A DNA stretch of 8,326 bases, from positions 1 to 8,326 of the forward strand of contig JAPKDN010000114.1 in assembly GCA_028822575.1 (NCBI GenBank). Reading direction: 5' to 3'. The position numbers and the translations under genes are program-made. Positions 1-6,848 of this stretch are shown here, piece by piece; the first letter of the stretch is position 1; every line of letters begins with the position of its first letter. The notes under the pieces are model-generated. The model was not told where the DNA came from. It did not search any database and worked only from the letters and a program-made list of their open reading frames with translations. The stretch is from Alphaproteobacteria bacterium. GTDB lineage: Bacteria > Pseudomonadota > Alphaproteobacteria > Thalassobaculales > Thalassobaculaceae.

Positions 1-191
1 ACCGCGCTCAGTCGGCTGGTAGTCATGCCGGGAACGACTGGTTGCTCGATCATGTTGCCTTTAATGCTGTCGCGTCCGAGCCAACGAGAGCCAAGGGCGT
101 GGAATGGTGCGTCGTGACCCGGAGCAAAGTAGATCGCATATCGTGCCCCGGTCTCGACCGGCCCATCCAACGGTTCCGGAAATTTGACCAT
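1..191 (-). CDS. DUF1045 / putative phosphonate metabolism protein, N-terminal part (cut by window edge)
   Basis: The minus strand is open from an ATG at 191 to the left edge, giving 63 codons plus 2 bases. From residue 17 the product reads RYAIYFAPGHDAPFHALGSR, followed by WLGRDSIKGN and then QPVVPGMTTSRLSA. This is the characteristic opening of DUF1045 proteins: RYAIYF-P, then G--WLGRD, then P-VPG. The family is often encoded among phosphonate (phn) genes and is thought to have a LigT-like 2H phosphodiesterase fold. Its exact reaction is unknown to me, and the catalytic H-x-T region would lie beyond the edge. The start is supported by GGAG on the minus strand (complement of 200-203), 8 bases before the ATG. 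Sixteen residues precede the conserved RYAIYF, slightly more than usual. The gene diverges from dnaG, and no other phn gene is visible here. Confidence 0.82.
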   Translation of the reverse strand, partial: MVKFPEPLDGPVETGARYAIYFAPGHDAPFHALGSRWLGRDSIKGNMIEQPVVPGMTTSRLSA

Positions 192-269
192 CGCGCGCGC
201 TCCACAATGCTTCAACGCTGGGACCGTGTTGTTTGCCCATCACTACTTCGACGTCTTGGACATGAGTTG

Positions 270-288
270 ACTATCCGTATCAGATAGT
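270..288. repeat. short inverted repeat upstream of the DUF1045 gene
   Basis: ACTATC (270-275) and GATAGT (283-288) are perfect complements separated by 7 bases, about 80 bases upstream of the DUF1045 start. The position would suit an operator or promoter element for the minus-strand gene. No convincing -35/-10 pair could be assigned around it, and a 6-bp repeat of this kind can arise by chance. Confidence 0.25.
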
Positions 289-298
289 GAAACGATTT

Positions 299-551
299 AT
301 GGCATGGCTTCCAGGATGGGAGAAGGACCTTGAGAGAGACTGACGCGCCATCAGTGCTTATCAAGGCAGATTGGTCGCGCTGCCCGATGGGAGTTTGGAG
401 GAGACCGATGTCAGGATCGAGGCGAAATTATAACGACCTCTAACGCAACATTGCCGAGTTTCCCCTGACCACCAAGGTGGTGGTGGAAAGCTCTCAATTG
501 AGCGATATGATCATACTCGATTGGCCCAATGCCCTGCGCGACGGTAGTTAA
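299..551 (+). pseudogene. possible decayed protein-coding gene, family not recognised
   Basis: Two plus-strand frames look protein-like but are interrupted. In the frame of an ATG at 299 the reading is MAWLPGWEKDLERD, a TGA (341-343), then RAISAYQGRLVALPDGSLEE continuing to a TAA at 431-433. In the frame of position 423 it continues as RNYNDL, a TAA, then RNIAEFPLTTKVVVESSQLS followed by DMIILDWPNALRDGS, ending at TAA 549-551. The residue composition and the hand-over between frames near 423-430 fit one gene broken by point stops and a frameshift. I do not recognise the family, and the coding appearance could be accidental. The original start may lie a few codons upstream, as GTG-AAA-CGA-TTT precedes the ATG. 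Confidence 0.3.
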
Positions 552-823
552 CTTGGTCCCTGTGGTGCATCCGTCCCCAAGGAATTCGCCGAGGGCAGGG
601 GGGGATATTTTGTGCTCGTATTAGTAGGATCCGGCGCCGGTGCAAGCCCCTTTCGTTCTTTTGGATAAATCGATCGTGGGTTTCACGGTGGCCTGACGTC
701 TGGTTCCCGCCAACCCAACTCGGGCCCGGCGGCCGCGGCGGCGCTAGTGGTGGGACGGCCAATGTATAGGCCAGTGATGATCTGATTCGCTTAAAGGGGT
801 TTTATCCGGCATACTCGTGGGGC
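552..823. other. intergenic stretch, no gene seen; probably contains the dnaG promoter
   Basis: No reading frame here resembles a protein and no RNA gene was recognised. A GC-rich patch lies at about 721-745. A possible weak sigma-70-type promoter for dnaG is TTCGCT (786-791) and CATACT (810-815), 18 bases apart. The match is poor, and the assignment rests mainly on its position 80-110 bases before the dnaG start. Confidence 0.35.
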
Positions 824-849
824 AATTTGGGGGCCCTGGCCCCCAAATT
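824..849. repeat. perfect 12-bp inverted repeat ahead of dnaG
   Basis: AATTTGGGGGCC (824-835) is followed by CT and then its exact reverse complement GGCCCCCAAATT (838-849). It ends 46 bases before the dnaG ATG. In RNA it would form a very stable hairpin, with the innermost pairs opening to make a loop. No T-run follows (the next bases are CCGGTTAG), so it is not a standard intrinsic terminator. It may be a leader hairpin acting on dnaG expression or a binding site for a dimeric protein. E. coli has a terminator directly upstream of dnaG in its rpsU-dnaG-rpoD operon, but no upstream co-directional gene is visible here. Confidence 0.8.
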
Positions 850-895
850 CCGGTTAGTGATTACCTGGCCCAAGCACCGTGGTGGCGCGTTACAG

Positions 896-2731
896 ATGAG
901 TTTTCCTGCTGAATTCCTAGAGGAGATCCGCACCCGGCTTCGGGTCTCCGAGGTCGTGGGCAAGCGGATGCGTCTAATTCGCAAGGGCCGCGAGTTCTTG
1001 GGAGTCTGCCCGTTTCACAATGATACCAAGCCGTCGCTTTCGGTGGTTGACGAGAAAAGTTTCTACCACTGTTTTGCTTGTGGTGCTCATGGCGACGTCA
1101 TCACCTTCACCATGGAAATAGAGGGCTTGAGTTTTCCGGAGGCGGTGGAAAAACTCGCCGGTCTCGCTAATCTCGAGGTGCCGCGTGGATCTCCAGAGGC
1201 ACGCGAGCGCGAGGCGGTGCGAAAGACCCTCAACGACGCCATGGAAGCGGCGGCGAAATTCTACGAGGAAGTGCTGTGGTCACCGCAAGGGCGGGCGGGC
1301 CTCGACTATCTTCTCGGTCGTGGCCTGAGTGAGCAGACTGTTCGGCGCTTTCGACTTGGCTATGCGACGGATAGTCGTACCGTGCTGCGTCAGGCGATGT
1401 TGGTCAAAGGTATCGATATATCGATGCTTCTCGAGGCCGGTCTGGTCCGCAAGCCCGAGGGCCGGGATGAGACTTACGACTATTTCCGGGGCAGGGTTCT
1501 TTTCCCGATTACCGACCGGCGTGGCCGGGTGATCGCTTTTGGTGGGCGCATTCTGGGCGATGGCCAGCCGAAATACCTGAACTCTCCGGACACGCCGCTG
1601 TTCCAGAAGGGCCGTGTGCTCTTCGGCCTCGCCCAGGCGCGCGAGTCGGCCTCCAAGGCTGGAGAGGTAATCGTTGCCGAAGGTTATATGGACGTAATCG
1701 CGCTAGCCCAGGGCGGCTTCCCCAATGCCGTCGCGCCGCTGGGCACGGCGCTGACCGAGGATCAGATCACCGAGCTTTGGCGCCTTTCGCGGGAGCCGTT
1801 GGTCTGCTTTGACGGCGATGCCGCAGGCCAGAAAGCGGCGGCGCGGGCGGCAGATCGAGCCTTGCCGATTTTGAAACCGGGTCATTCATTGCGTTTTGTA
1901 ACGCTGCCGCCGGGTGAGGACCCGGATGATCTGCTGAAACGCGGCGGTCCAAAAGCGATGCGGGATTTTTTGCAATCGGCGACGGGCTTGGCAGATTTCA
2001 TTTGGGACCAGGAATTACACCAACACCCCTTGGACACGCCGGAGCGTCAAGCCGATTTCATGCGAAGGGTTCGGGGCCGCGTTAGAGATGTCGCTGATAA
2101 GACCGTTCAGGACGCCTATGGCGACTCGATTGAACGGCGCATTCGCGAAATGCGTGATACTGGGCGCGGTTCGAAATACACCTCTAGACGCTACGGGAAA
2201 TCGATTTTTCAACGCCCTGCGCCACGAGGAAGTGCGACCGCGAGGGCGCAGGTTTCAACGGTGCTCGGACATCGTCAACAGCAAGGCGTCCTCGCGGTTA
2301 TCGTCACCCATCCGACCCTTATGGAAGAGTTTGGCGAGGCGCTTGGATTCCTCCAATTCGATGATCCCTTCCTTGACAAGCTGCGCCAGGACATCCTAGA
2401 GGTCGTCCTTTCCGAATCGGACCTTGACGAAATTTCACTCAGGCATCATCTCCACGGACTGGGTTACAGCGATGATTGTGACGGTTTGCTTGGACCCGCC
2501 ACACTGGGGCATGCGGCGTTCGCGCGTCCGGAAGCGTCATTGGAGCAGGCTCGTGCGGGTGTTTGTGAACTCTTGGCGAGAATGGGTAAACATAAGCTGG
2601 AAGAACAGCTCGCCGACGCGCAGCAAGCGGTGGTAGCTGAGTTCAACGAGACGAATTGGAATAGACTGGCATCTTTGAGAGCGGCATTGGTGGTGGTGAA
2701 TTCGAGTTCATCGCTGGAAGACGCTGTTTGA
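896..2731 (+). CDS. dnaG: DNA primase DnaG
   Basis: This 611-residue primase synthesises the short RNA primers for Okazaki fragments and leading-strand starts, working with the replicative helicase DnaB. The N-terminal CHC2 zinc finger is intact: C38 and H41 in VCPFHND, C59 and C62 in HCFACG. The RNA polymerase core contains [11 protein letters not shown] (210-220) and [11 protein letters not shown] (226-236). The TOPRIM centre follows: E262 in AEGYMD, the DGD metal site at 306-308 and DPDD at 342-345. The region after about residue 450 is the variable helicase-binding C-terminus. I chose the ATG at 896 because [15 protein letters not shown] matches the usual alphaproteobacterial N-terminus. 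A TTG at 827 would add 23 atypical residues and lies inside the palindrome. The ribosome binding site is weak (GGTGG, 881-885). The gene is followed 53 bases later by rpoD. Confidence 0.97.
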   Translation: MSFPAEFLEEIRTRLRVSEVVGKRMRLIRKGREFLGVCPFHNDTKPSLSVVDEKSFYHCFACGAHGDVITFTMEIEGLSFPEAVEKLAGLANLEVPRGSPEAREREAVRKTLNDAMEAAAKFYEEVLWSPQGRAGLDYLLGRGLSEQTVRRFRLGYATDSRTVLRQAMLVKGIDISMLLEAGLVRKPEGRDETYDYFRGRVLFPITDRRGRVIAFGGRILGDGQPKYLNSPDTPLFQKGRVLFGLAQARESASKAGEVIVAEGYMDVIALAQGGFPNAVAPLGTALTEDQITELWRLSREPLVCFDGDAAGQKAAARAADRALPILKPGHSLRFVTLPPGEDPDDLLKRGGPKAMRDFLQSATGLADFIWDQELHQHPLDTPERQADFMRRVRGRVRDVADKTVQDAYGDSIERRIREMRDTGRGSKYTSRRYGKSIFQRPAPRGSATARAQVSTVLGHRQQQGVLAVIVTHPTLMEEFGEALGFLQFDDPFLDKLRQDILEVVLSESDLDEISLRHHLHGLGYSDDCDGLLGPATLGHAAFARPEASLEQARAGVCELLARMGKHKLEEQLADAQQAVVAEFNETNWNRLASLRAALVVVNSSSSLEDAV

Positions 2732-2784
2732 CGGGCCGGTCACCTGTTAGTGTTCGACACATAGGCGACGAAAGGGCGATAAGC

Positions 2785-4785
2785 ATGGCGAAACAGGCTC
2801 TGGCGACGACCGAGGAAGAGACCCCGGAACCCGAGGTCGCGAATGACGGCCCTCTCATGGATAACATGAACACGGCGGTCAAGGACCTCCTCAAGAAGGG
2901 CAAGGCGCGCGGCTATCTCACCTATGACGAGGTGAACGCTGCGCTTCCTCAGGGTCAGATGTCGTCGGAGCAGATAGAAGACGTGCTCTCATCACTCAGC
3001 GAGATGGGCGTCAACGTCGTCGAGAGCGAAGAGACCGAAGAGGCTCCCGCCGAGGAAAAGGAAAAGGACGAGGCTGATGCCGCGCCAGTCGGCAATGTCG
3101 CCGAAGATGATGTCGGACGCACCGACGATCCGGTCCGCATGTATCTGCGCGAGATGGGTAGCGTCGAGTTGCTGTCCCGCGAGGGTGAGATAGCCATCGC
3201 GAAGCGGATCGAGGCCGGACGCGAGTTGATGATCGGCGGGATCTGTGAAAGCCCGTTGACGATCAAGGCGCTGATTAAGTGGCGAGACGCGTTGAAGCAA
3301 GGTGAGGTTCTGCTCCGGGAAGTGATCGATCTGGACGCGACCTATGGCAGCACGCCGGAGGCGCAGGCCGCTCAGGCGACGCAAGCTGCCGCTCAGGCCG
3401 CCGCTTTGCTGGTCGCCGCCAACAGGGCCGCCGCCACCAAGGCCGGTATCGCGCCACCCGCCGAACCGAACGAGTCCGGGGTGGATGATGATGACGAGGA
3501 TGAAGGCGAGGAGACCAACCTGTCCCTTGCCGCCATGGAAGCGACGTTGATGCCGCAAGCCCTGGAGACCTTCGATGCCATCGCCGATACCTATGGCAAG
3601 CTCAAGAAGGTTCAGGACCGCCGTCTCTTGAGGATGCATAAGGGCGAGCTGCTGACCGTTCAAGGCGAGCGGCGTTATGCCAAGTTGAAGGACGAGCTGG
3701 TTGAGTTGATGGACGGAGTGCGCCTCAACAACGGCCGGATCGAGGCGCTGGTTGAACAGCTTTACAAGCTGAACAAGCACCTTGTCGGTATCGACATGGG
3801 GCTGATGAAGATGGCTGAGAAGTGCAAGGTCAAACGGAAAGACTTCATGGTTCAGCATTTCGGAAAGGAGCTAGATCCGAATTGGCGTGAGATGCTCTCC
3901 GAGCTCCCCAGTCCGGGCTGGCGCAAGTTCGCGGAACAGTACGCCGAGGATATCGACGATGCCCGAGGTGACATAACCGCGATCTCTACGGATGCCGGGT
4001 TGCCGATAGATGAGTTTCGCCGGGTGGTTCAGACCGTTCAAAAGGGCGAGCGCGAGGCCGGCCGGGCCAAGAAGGAAATGGTCGAGGCCAACCTTCGTCT
4101 GGTGATCTCAATCGCCAAGAAATATACCAACCGGGGCCTGCAATTCCTGGATCTGATTCAGGAAGGCAATATCGGCCTGATGAAGGCGGTCGATAAGTTT
4201 GAATACCGCCGGGGTTACAAGTTCTCAACCTATGCAACTTGGTGGATTCGCCAGGCAATTACCCGTTCGATCGCCGATCAGGCGCGCACCATCCGTATCC
4301 CGGTGCATATGATCGAGACGATCAACAAGCTGGTCCGTACCTCGCGCCAGATGCTACATGAGATCGGCCGCGAGCCGACTCCGGAAGAACTGGCCGAGAA
4401 GCTGGTCATGCCGCTGGAGAAGGTTCGCAAGGTGCTGAAGATCGCCAAGGAGCCGATCAGCCTCGAGACCCCGATCGGTGACGAGGAAGATAGCCATCTG
4501 GGCGACTTCATCGAGGATAAGAGCGCGGTTCAACCGATCGACGCGGCGATCCAGGCCAACCTCCGGGAAACCACTACCCGCGTGCTCGCCAGTCTGACGG
4601 CGCGTGAGGAACGGGTTCTTCGGATGCGGTTCGGTATCGGCATGAACACCGACCATACGCTGGAGGAGGTTGGCCAGCAATTCTCGGTCACCCGCGAACG
4701 TATCCGCCAGATCGAAGCCAAGGCCCTGCGCAAGCTCAAACACCCGAGCCGGTCGCGCAAGCTGCGGAGCTTTCTGGACTATTAA
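2785..4785 (+). CDS. rpoD: RNA polymerase primary sigma factor RpoD (sigma-70)
   Basis: This 666-residue sigma factor directs core RNA polymerase to housekeeping promoters. Region 1.1 lies at about 25-85 ([20 protein letters not shown]) and region 1.2 at 114-145 ([20 protein letters not shown]). A long non-conserved spacer follows, including an alanine-rich run (192-219) and an acidic run ([10 protein letters not shown], 234-243). Regions 2.1-2.4 span about 430-508, with [20 protein letters not shown] (456-475) and the -10-reading [17 protein letters not shown] (483-499). Region 3 is about 510-575. Region 4 ends with the helix-turn-helix [20 protein letters not shown] (625-644) that contacts the -35 element. 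The ATG at 2785 is preceded by AAAGGG (2771-2776), 8 bases upstream. The TTG at 2728 overlaps the end of dnaG and adds unrelated residues. It is probably co-transcribed with dnaG, although the 53-base gap could hold a separate promoter. Confidence 0.98.
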   Translation: MAKQALATTEEETPEPEVANDGPLMDNMNTAVKDLLKKGKARGYLTYDEVNAALPQGQMSSEQIEDVLSSLSEMGVNVVESEETEEAPAEEKEKDEADAAPVGNVAEDDVGRTDDPVRMYLREMGSVELLSREGEIAIAKRIEAGRELMIGGICESPLTIKALIKWRDALKQGEVLLREVIDLDATYGSTPEAQAAQATQAAAQAAALLVAANRAAATKAGIAPPAEPNESGVDDDDEDEGEETNLSLAAMEATLMPQALETFDAIADTYGKLKKVQDRRLLRMHKGELLTVQGERRYAKLKDELVELMDGVRLNNGRIEALVEQLYKLNKHLVGIDMGLMKMAEKCKVKRKDFMVQHFGKELDPNWREMLSELPSPGWRKFAEQYAEDIDDARGDITAISTDAGLPIDEFRRVVQTVQKGEREAGRAKKEMVEANLRLVISIAKKYTNRGLQFLDLIQEGNIGLMKAVDKFEYRRGYKFSTYATWWIRQAITRSIADQARTIRIPVHMIETINKLVRTSRQMLHEIGREPTPEELAEKLVMPLEKVRKVLKIAKEPISLETPIGDEEDSHLGDFIEDKSAVQPIDAAIQANLRETTTRVLASLTAREERVLRMRFGIGMNTDHTLEEVGQQFSVTRERIRQIEAKALRKLKHPSRSRKLRSFLDY

Positions 4786-4832
4786 GGTCTGCCAAGGTCC
4801 AATTCGGGTTGTAACGGATGGGAAGAAATTTT

Positions 4833-4849
4833 GAAAGCGCGCCGTTTTC
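4833..4849 (+). terminator. weak hairpin after rpoD, possible terminator
   Basis: GAAAGCG (4833-4839) can pair with CGTTTTC (4843-4849) across a 3-base loop, with one G-U pair, starting 48 bases after the rpoD stop. The T residues sit in the descending arm and no T-run follows, so termination here is doubtful. It is the only hairpin close to the rpoD end that I could find. Confidence 0.25.
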
Positions 4850-4871
4850 TGGTGGCGATCTTCTAGTTTAA

Positions 4872-5033
4872 TGGAACACCTCGGCGGTTGCGGTTCCCAA
4901 GGGTGTGCGGAGGTGTTGCGCGAACTTCAGCTACTGGGACGCCAGTTGGGCCAAGGCGCGTCGGGTTATCGAAAAATCATCAGTGCACCCCAAATTTGCG
5001 CGCCGCGCCTATTTTCCCTCATCAAAGCCGTGA
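4872..5033 (+). pseudogene. possible transposase relic (resembles the IS1380-family C-terminal region)
   Basis: Between in-frame stops at 4869-4871 and 5031-5033 the plus strand reads, from about 4905, VRRCCANFSYWDASWAKARR, then VIEKSSVHPKFARRAYFPSS. This resembles the RRF--F-Y----SW---RRVV-KAE----NPRFVVTS stretch of IS1380-type DDE transposases. The spacing of F-Y, SW, RRV and K is kept, but most catalytic regions are absent. There is no sensible start codon or ribosome binding site, and no terminal repeats were found. If correct, it is an old fragment of an insertion sequence. The match is from memory and weak, so an unrelated decayed gene or chance is possible. Confidence 0.35.
4875..4917. 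repeat. 8-bp inverted repeat (stem-loop) after rpoD
   Basis: AACACCTC (4875-4882) is perfectly complementary to GAGGTGTT (4910-4917) across 27 bases. The enclosed segment contains a small CCC-AA-GGG symmetry. It lies about 90 bases past rpoD, overlapping the possible transposase relic. It might be part of a small RNA, an insertion-sequence end, or chance. The bases GAACACCTCG at 4874-4883 recur exactly at 5578-5587, inside the last codons of the enolase-superfamily gene. Confidence 0.45.
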
Positions 5034-5227
5034 ATTCGCATTCAAACCACTGGAACCATTCTGGAGGCCGTGGGAGGTAAGTTGGTTGCGCGTCAGGCTA
5101 ATCCGAACCACACTATGCGGGCTTAATGGTTCTTGTTTGGGAAATCCTGATGGTTTGCTGATAATCCCGCCGATGACTGAGCCAACAACTCTCCAAATGG
5201 GAATTGTATGGTGAGAGTAAATTCACC
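5034..5227. other. intergenic stretch, no gene seen
   Basis: No frame gives a recognisable product. The frame of the transposase-like relic continues past its stop as IRIQTTGTILEAVGGKLVAR before a further stop. This looks faintly protein-like, but I cannot place it. A 108-codon frame at 4888-5214 is open but has unlikely composition and no ribosome binding site. Confidence 0.4.
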
Positions 5228-5514
5228 ATGACTTCATATCACGCAATCTGATCCTGCGATGCTGTTGAAATATAGGTCGATGGAAAGCCCGAGGTGCAAT
5301 GCTATTACTATTGCAAGAGTCCTGTCGGCGTTTATCTCTTCTAGGCTGGTCTTTTCAACATCGTTGCCGGCCTGGTGCGCGATCTGACTTTTACCTCGAC
5401 GGTCCATATTAATTACGAAAACGCAATTCTGCCGATCAAATTAAAGACAGTCTGCGTAAATTTAAGGGCGGGAATGGAAATTTGGCAAGAAGCGGTGAGA
5501 CAATGGCGGAATAG
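5228..5514 (+). pseudogene. GFA-family protein (glutathione-dependent formaldehyde-activating-like), decayed
   Basis: The frame starting at ATG 5228 reads MTSYHAI, stop, SCDAVEI, stop, VDGKPEVQCYYYCKSPVGVY, LF, stop, AGLFNIVAGLVRDLTFTSTV, then HINYENAILPIK. A shift of two bases near 5441-5445 then gives DSLRKFKGGNG and later ARSGE, ending at TAG 5512-5514. Intact GFA proteins, which are small zinc proteins of about 115-140 residues, have the same order: a C-x-C-GAV start, VDG-PEV--C-C--C, a middle with a second zinc Cys pair, N-VAGL-RDL-FTPTVHV-Y---VLPIKDGLPKFKD, and a GGSGE end. Here the middle (roughly 45-55 residues, including the second Cys pair) is deleted. Three in-frame stops (5249-5251, 5273-5275, 5342-5344) and the frameshift make it non-functional. 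The catalytic activity of most GFA proteins is unproven in any case. Confidence 0.8.
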
Positions 5515-5544
5515 CCAAATAATAATGAAATGCAACCAAGTGTG

Positions 5545-5561
5545 GTTTTACGCTATAAAAC
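5545..5561. repeat. AT-rich inverted repeat beside the enolase-superfamily gene end
   Basis: GTTTTA (5545-5550) and TAAAAC (5556-5561) are perfect complements around a 5-base loop, 11 bases beyond the minus-strand stop codon of the enolase-superfamily gene. The position suits the end of that transcript. The stem is short and AT-only apart from one pair, with no clear T-run on the minus strand after it, so a terminator role is only a possibility. Confidence 0.3.
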
Positions 5562-5571
5562 GAAAGCGAAC

Positions 5572-6711
5572 TTAAGTGAACACCTCGTGACTTGTCAGCC
5601 AAGCACCCATCTCGCCAACGGGCGGCTCAATGCCGATACCGGATTCATGCCCGAGGTCGAACATCCCGTCTCGAATCCCCGGCAACCCCTTGATCAACTC
5701 TGACCTGAGCGGGTTCGGATTAGTGTCGATCTCCAATAAGCCAGTTCCGCCCGCCGCTGCCAGGACTTGTGCGGAATGCATCAGGCCGACGCCGCCCGAC
5801 AGCCAGTGCGGGCAATAGGTCTTGCCTGCACCGACTGATTTTCGAGCTATTTCGAAACATCCGTCCACGCCGCCCCATTTGCCAATATCCGGCTGCACAT
5901 AGTCGAACCACTCACCGCATGCTTCCAACCCGTCCTTGTCGAGAATGTTCTCACCGCCGGCGAGGGGAACTGGACATTCGGCGGCAAGCGCCTTCCATTG
6001 CTCGACCGGCGTGGTCGCGACCATCGGTTCCTCGAACCACTCGACACTGGTGTCGACCAACATCGGGATCGCGGCGCGGGCTTCCGCCAGGGACCAACAT
6101 TGATTGGCGTCGACGAATAATCGCTCTCTCGGCTTCATGCCCGCCCGTAAGGCTTCGAGATTGCAGCGGTCGACATCGGCGCCAAAGCCGATCTTGAGCT
6201 TGAAGGCCCGATACCCCTCGGCGCGCGCGCGCTCTGTCACCTCGACACAGTCACTCGGGTTGAGGCCGCTGCCATAAGCGGGAACCCTGTCCGCCGCTGC
6301 GGGATTAAGCAGTTGGCGTAGCGGCTTGCCTTGCTTGCGAGCATTCAGGTCCCAAAGCGCCTGATTGATCGCCGCCAGGACGCCGTTAACCGGACCATGC
6401 TCCGATGCCTGGACCTTGAGAACATGAAATTTTCTCTCCAACTCCTGTGTAAAGGCTCCCGGTGAACTGATGGTGGCGCCGATCAATTCCTTGGGCAGCA
6501 GGGTTGCCGCCAGCTTGGCGCGGTACTCGGAGGTGATGGTTGGAAAATTACCCCAGATCTCGCCCCAGCCATGGGCGCCGTCCACGTCCTCGACCCGGAT
6601 CAGCGCCATGGCGCGGCTTGGGATACTACCAAAGGAAGTCACGACCGGGTTCTCGACTTCAGAGCGAAAGGCGTGGATGTCGAGTCTGGCGACGCGCGAG
6701 GGGGCGAGCAT
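5572..6711 (-). CDS. mandelate racemase/muconate lactonizing enzyme family protein (enolase superfamily)
   Basis: This 379-residue protein has an N-terminal capping domain (about 8-130) and a C-terminal TIM barrel. The active-site set of the mandelate racemase subgroup is complete: K171-x-K173 in FKLKIG, metal ligands D201 (FVDAN), E227 or E228 (EWFEEP) and E254 (AGGEN), the Asp-His dyad D275 (QPDIGK) and H302 (CPHWLSGG), and E327 (LLEIDTNPNP). Such enzymes abstract the proton alpha to a carboxylate, with Mg2+ stabilising the enolate, and act as racemases, epimerases or acid-sugar dehydratases. The substrate cannot be read from the sequence. The His-Asp dyad argues against the muconate-cycloisomerase/OSBS type, which uses a second lysine. 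The start at 6711 fits the family's N-terminus, although no strong ribosome binding site precedes it. It is transcribed divergently from the amidohydrolase at 6849, which suggests a shared catabolic context. Confidence 0.9.
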   Translation of the reverse strand: MLAPSRVARLDIHAFRSEVENPVVTSFGSIPSRAMALIRVEDVDGAHGWGEIWGNFPTITSEYRAKLAATLLPKELIGATISSPGAFTQELERKFHVLKVQASEHGPVNGVLAAINQALWDLNARKQGKPLRQLLNPAAADRVPAYGSGLNPSDCVEVTERARAEGYRAFKLKIGFGADVDRCNLEALRAGMKPRERLFVDANQCWSLAEARAAIPMLVDTSVEWFEEPMVATTPVEQWKALAAECPVPLAGGENILDKDGLEACGEWFDYVQPDIGKWGGVDGCFEIARKSVGAGKTYCPHWLSGGVGLMHSAQVLAAAGGTGLLEIDTNPNPLRSELIKGLPGIRDGMFDLGHESGIGIEPPVGEMGAWLTSHEVFT

Positions 6712-6816
6712 GAGGGTAATGTCCAGTTCAGGTCCACGACGTTAGCAGCTATTTGCTTTCTGGTGCTGCGGATATTGTCGGATCGTTCTATTCAAGGCAA
6801 CGTAGTATCTGAATTC

Positions 6817-6833
6817 GGAGGCGAGGCGCCTCC
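6817..6833. repeat. perfect 7-bp hairpin next to the amidohydrolase ribosome binding site
   Basis: GGAGGCG (6817-6823) and CGCCTCC (6827-6833) are exact complements with a 3-base loop (AGG). The hairpin ends 3 bases before the AGGAG ribosome binding site. The 5' arm itself contains GGAGG, an ideal Shine-Dalgarno sequence placed too far from the start codon to be used. The CCTCC in the 3' arm could instead pair with nearby purine-rich sequence. Translational control or a protein-binding site is possible. Confidence 0.5.
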
Positions 6834-6836
6834 ACG

Positions 6837-6841
6837 AGGAG
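6837..6841 (+). promoter_or_regulatory. ribosome binding site of the amidohydrolase gene
   Basis: AGGAG lies 7 bases before the ATG at 6849. This fixes the start, which also gives the usual amidohydrolase opening MHDLVIRGGSIIDGTG. Confidence 0.8.
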
Positions 6842-6848
6842 AAATATC

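Larger units (their letters stand above)
6712..6848. promoter_or_regulatory. divergent promoter region
   Basis: These 137 bases separate the starts of the two divergently transcribed enzyme genes, so promoters in both directions should lie here. I could not assign confident -35/-10 pairs on either strand. The plus-strand side holds a GC-rich hairpin and a good ribosome binding site. Confidence 0.5.

Noticed and set aside
511..762. 83-codon minus-strand frame before dnaG
   Set aside because: Pro/Arg-rich composition, no motif and no ribosome binding site; likely a chance frame in GC-rich intergenic DNA.
827..895. N-terminal extension of DnaG from a TTG
   Set aside because: The 23 extra residues are unlike any DnaG N-terminus and come from the perfect palindrome. 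The ATG at 896 matches the family start.
2728..2784. N-terminal extension of RpoD from a TTG overlapping dnaG
   Set aside because: The extra 19 residues are unlike sigma factors. The ATG at 2785 has a ribosome binding site.
2992..3858. 288-codon open frame on the minus strand opposite rpoD
   Set aside because: It lies entirely within rpoD, and its composition (Leu-, Gln- and His-rich with Gly/Arg stretches) is what the antisense of the rpoD codons gives. No family motif or ribosome binding site.
4354..4743. 129-codon minus-strand frame opposite the 3' end of rpoD
   Set aside because: It is the antisense shadow of the most conserved part of RpoD (regions 3-4), with no recognisable domain.
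4888..5214. 108-codon plus-strand frame after rpoD
   Set aside because: No ribosome binding site, no family resemblance, and it overlaps a better protein-like signal in another frame and a stem-loop.
4786..5571. Search for tRNA, SRP RNA, 6S RNA or tmRNA in the gap after rpoD
   Set aside because: No T-loop consensus, no SRP GGAA-type loop context and no tmRNA tag frame were found. Only short stem-loops are present.
5375..5575. 66-codon plus-strand frame starting at a GTG
   Set aside because: It is the C-terminal tail of the decayed GFA gene read past its frameshift, not an independent gene.
5769..6197. 142-codon plus-strand frame opposite the enolase-superfamily gene
   Set aside because: It overlaps the catalytic core coding sequence of a complete enzyme on the other strand and is Arg/Pro/Ser-rich, typical of a shadow frame.
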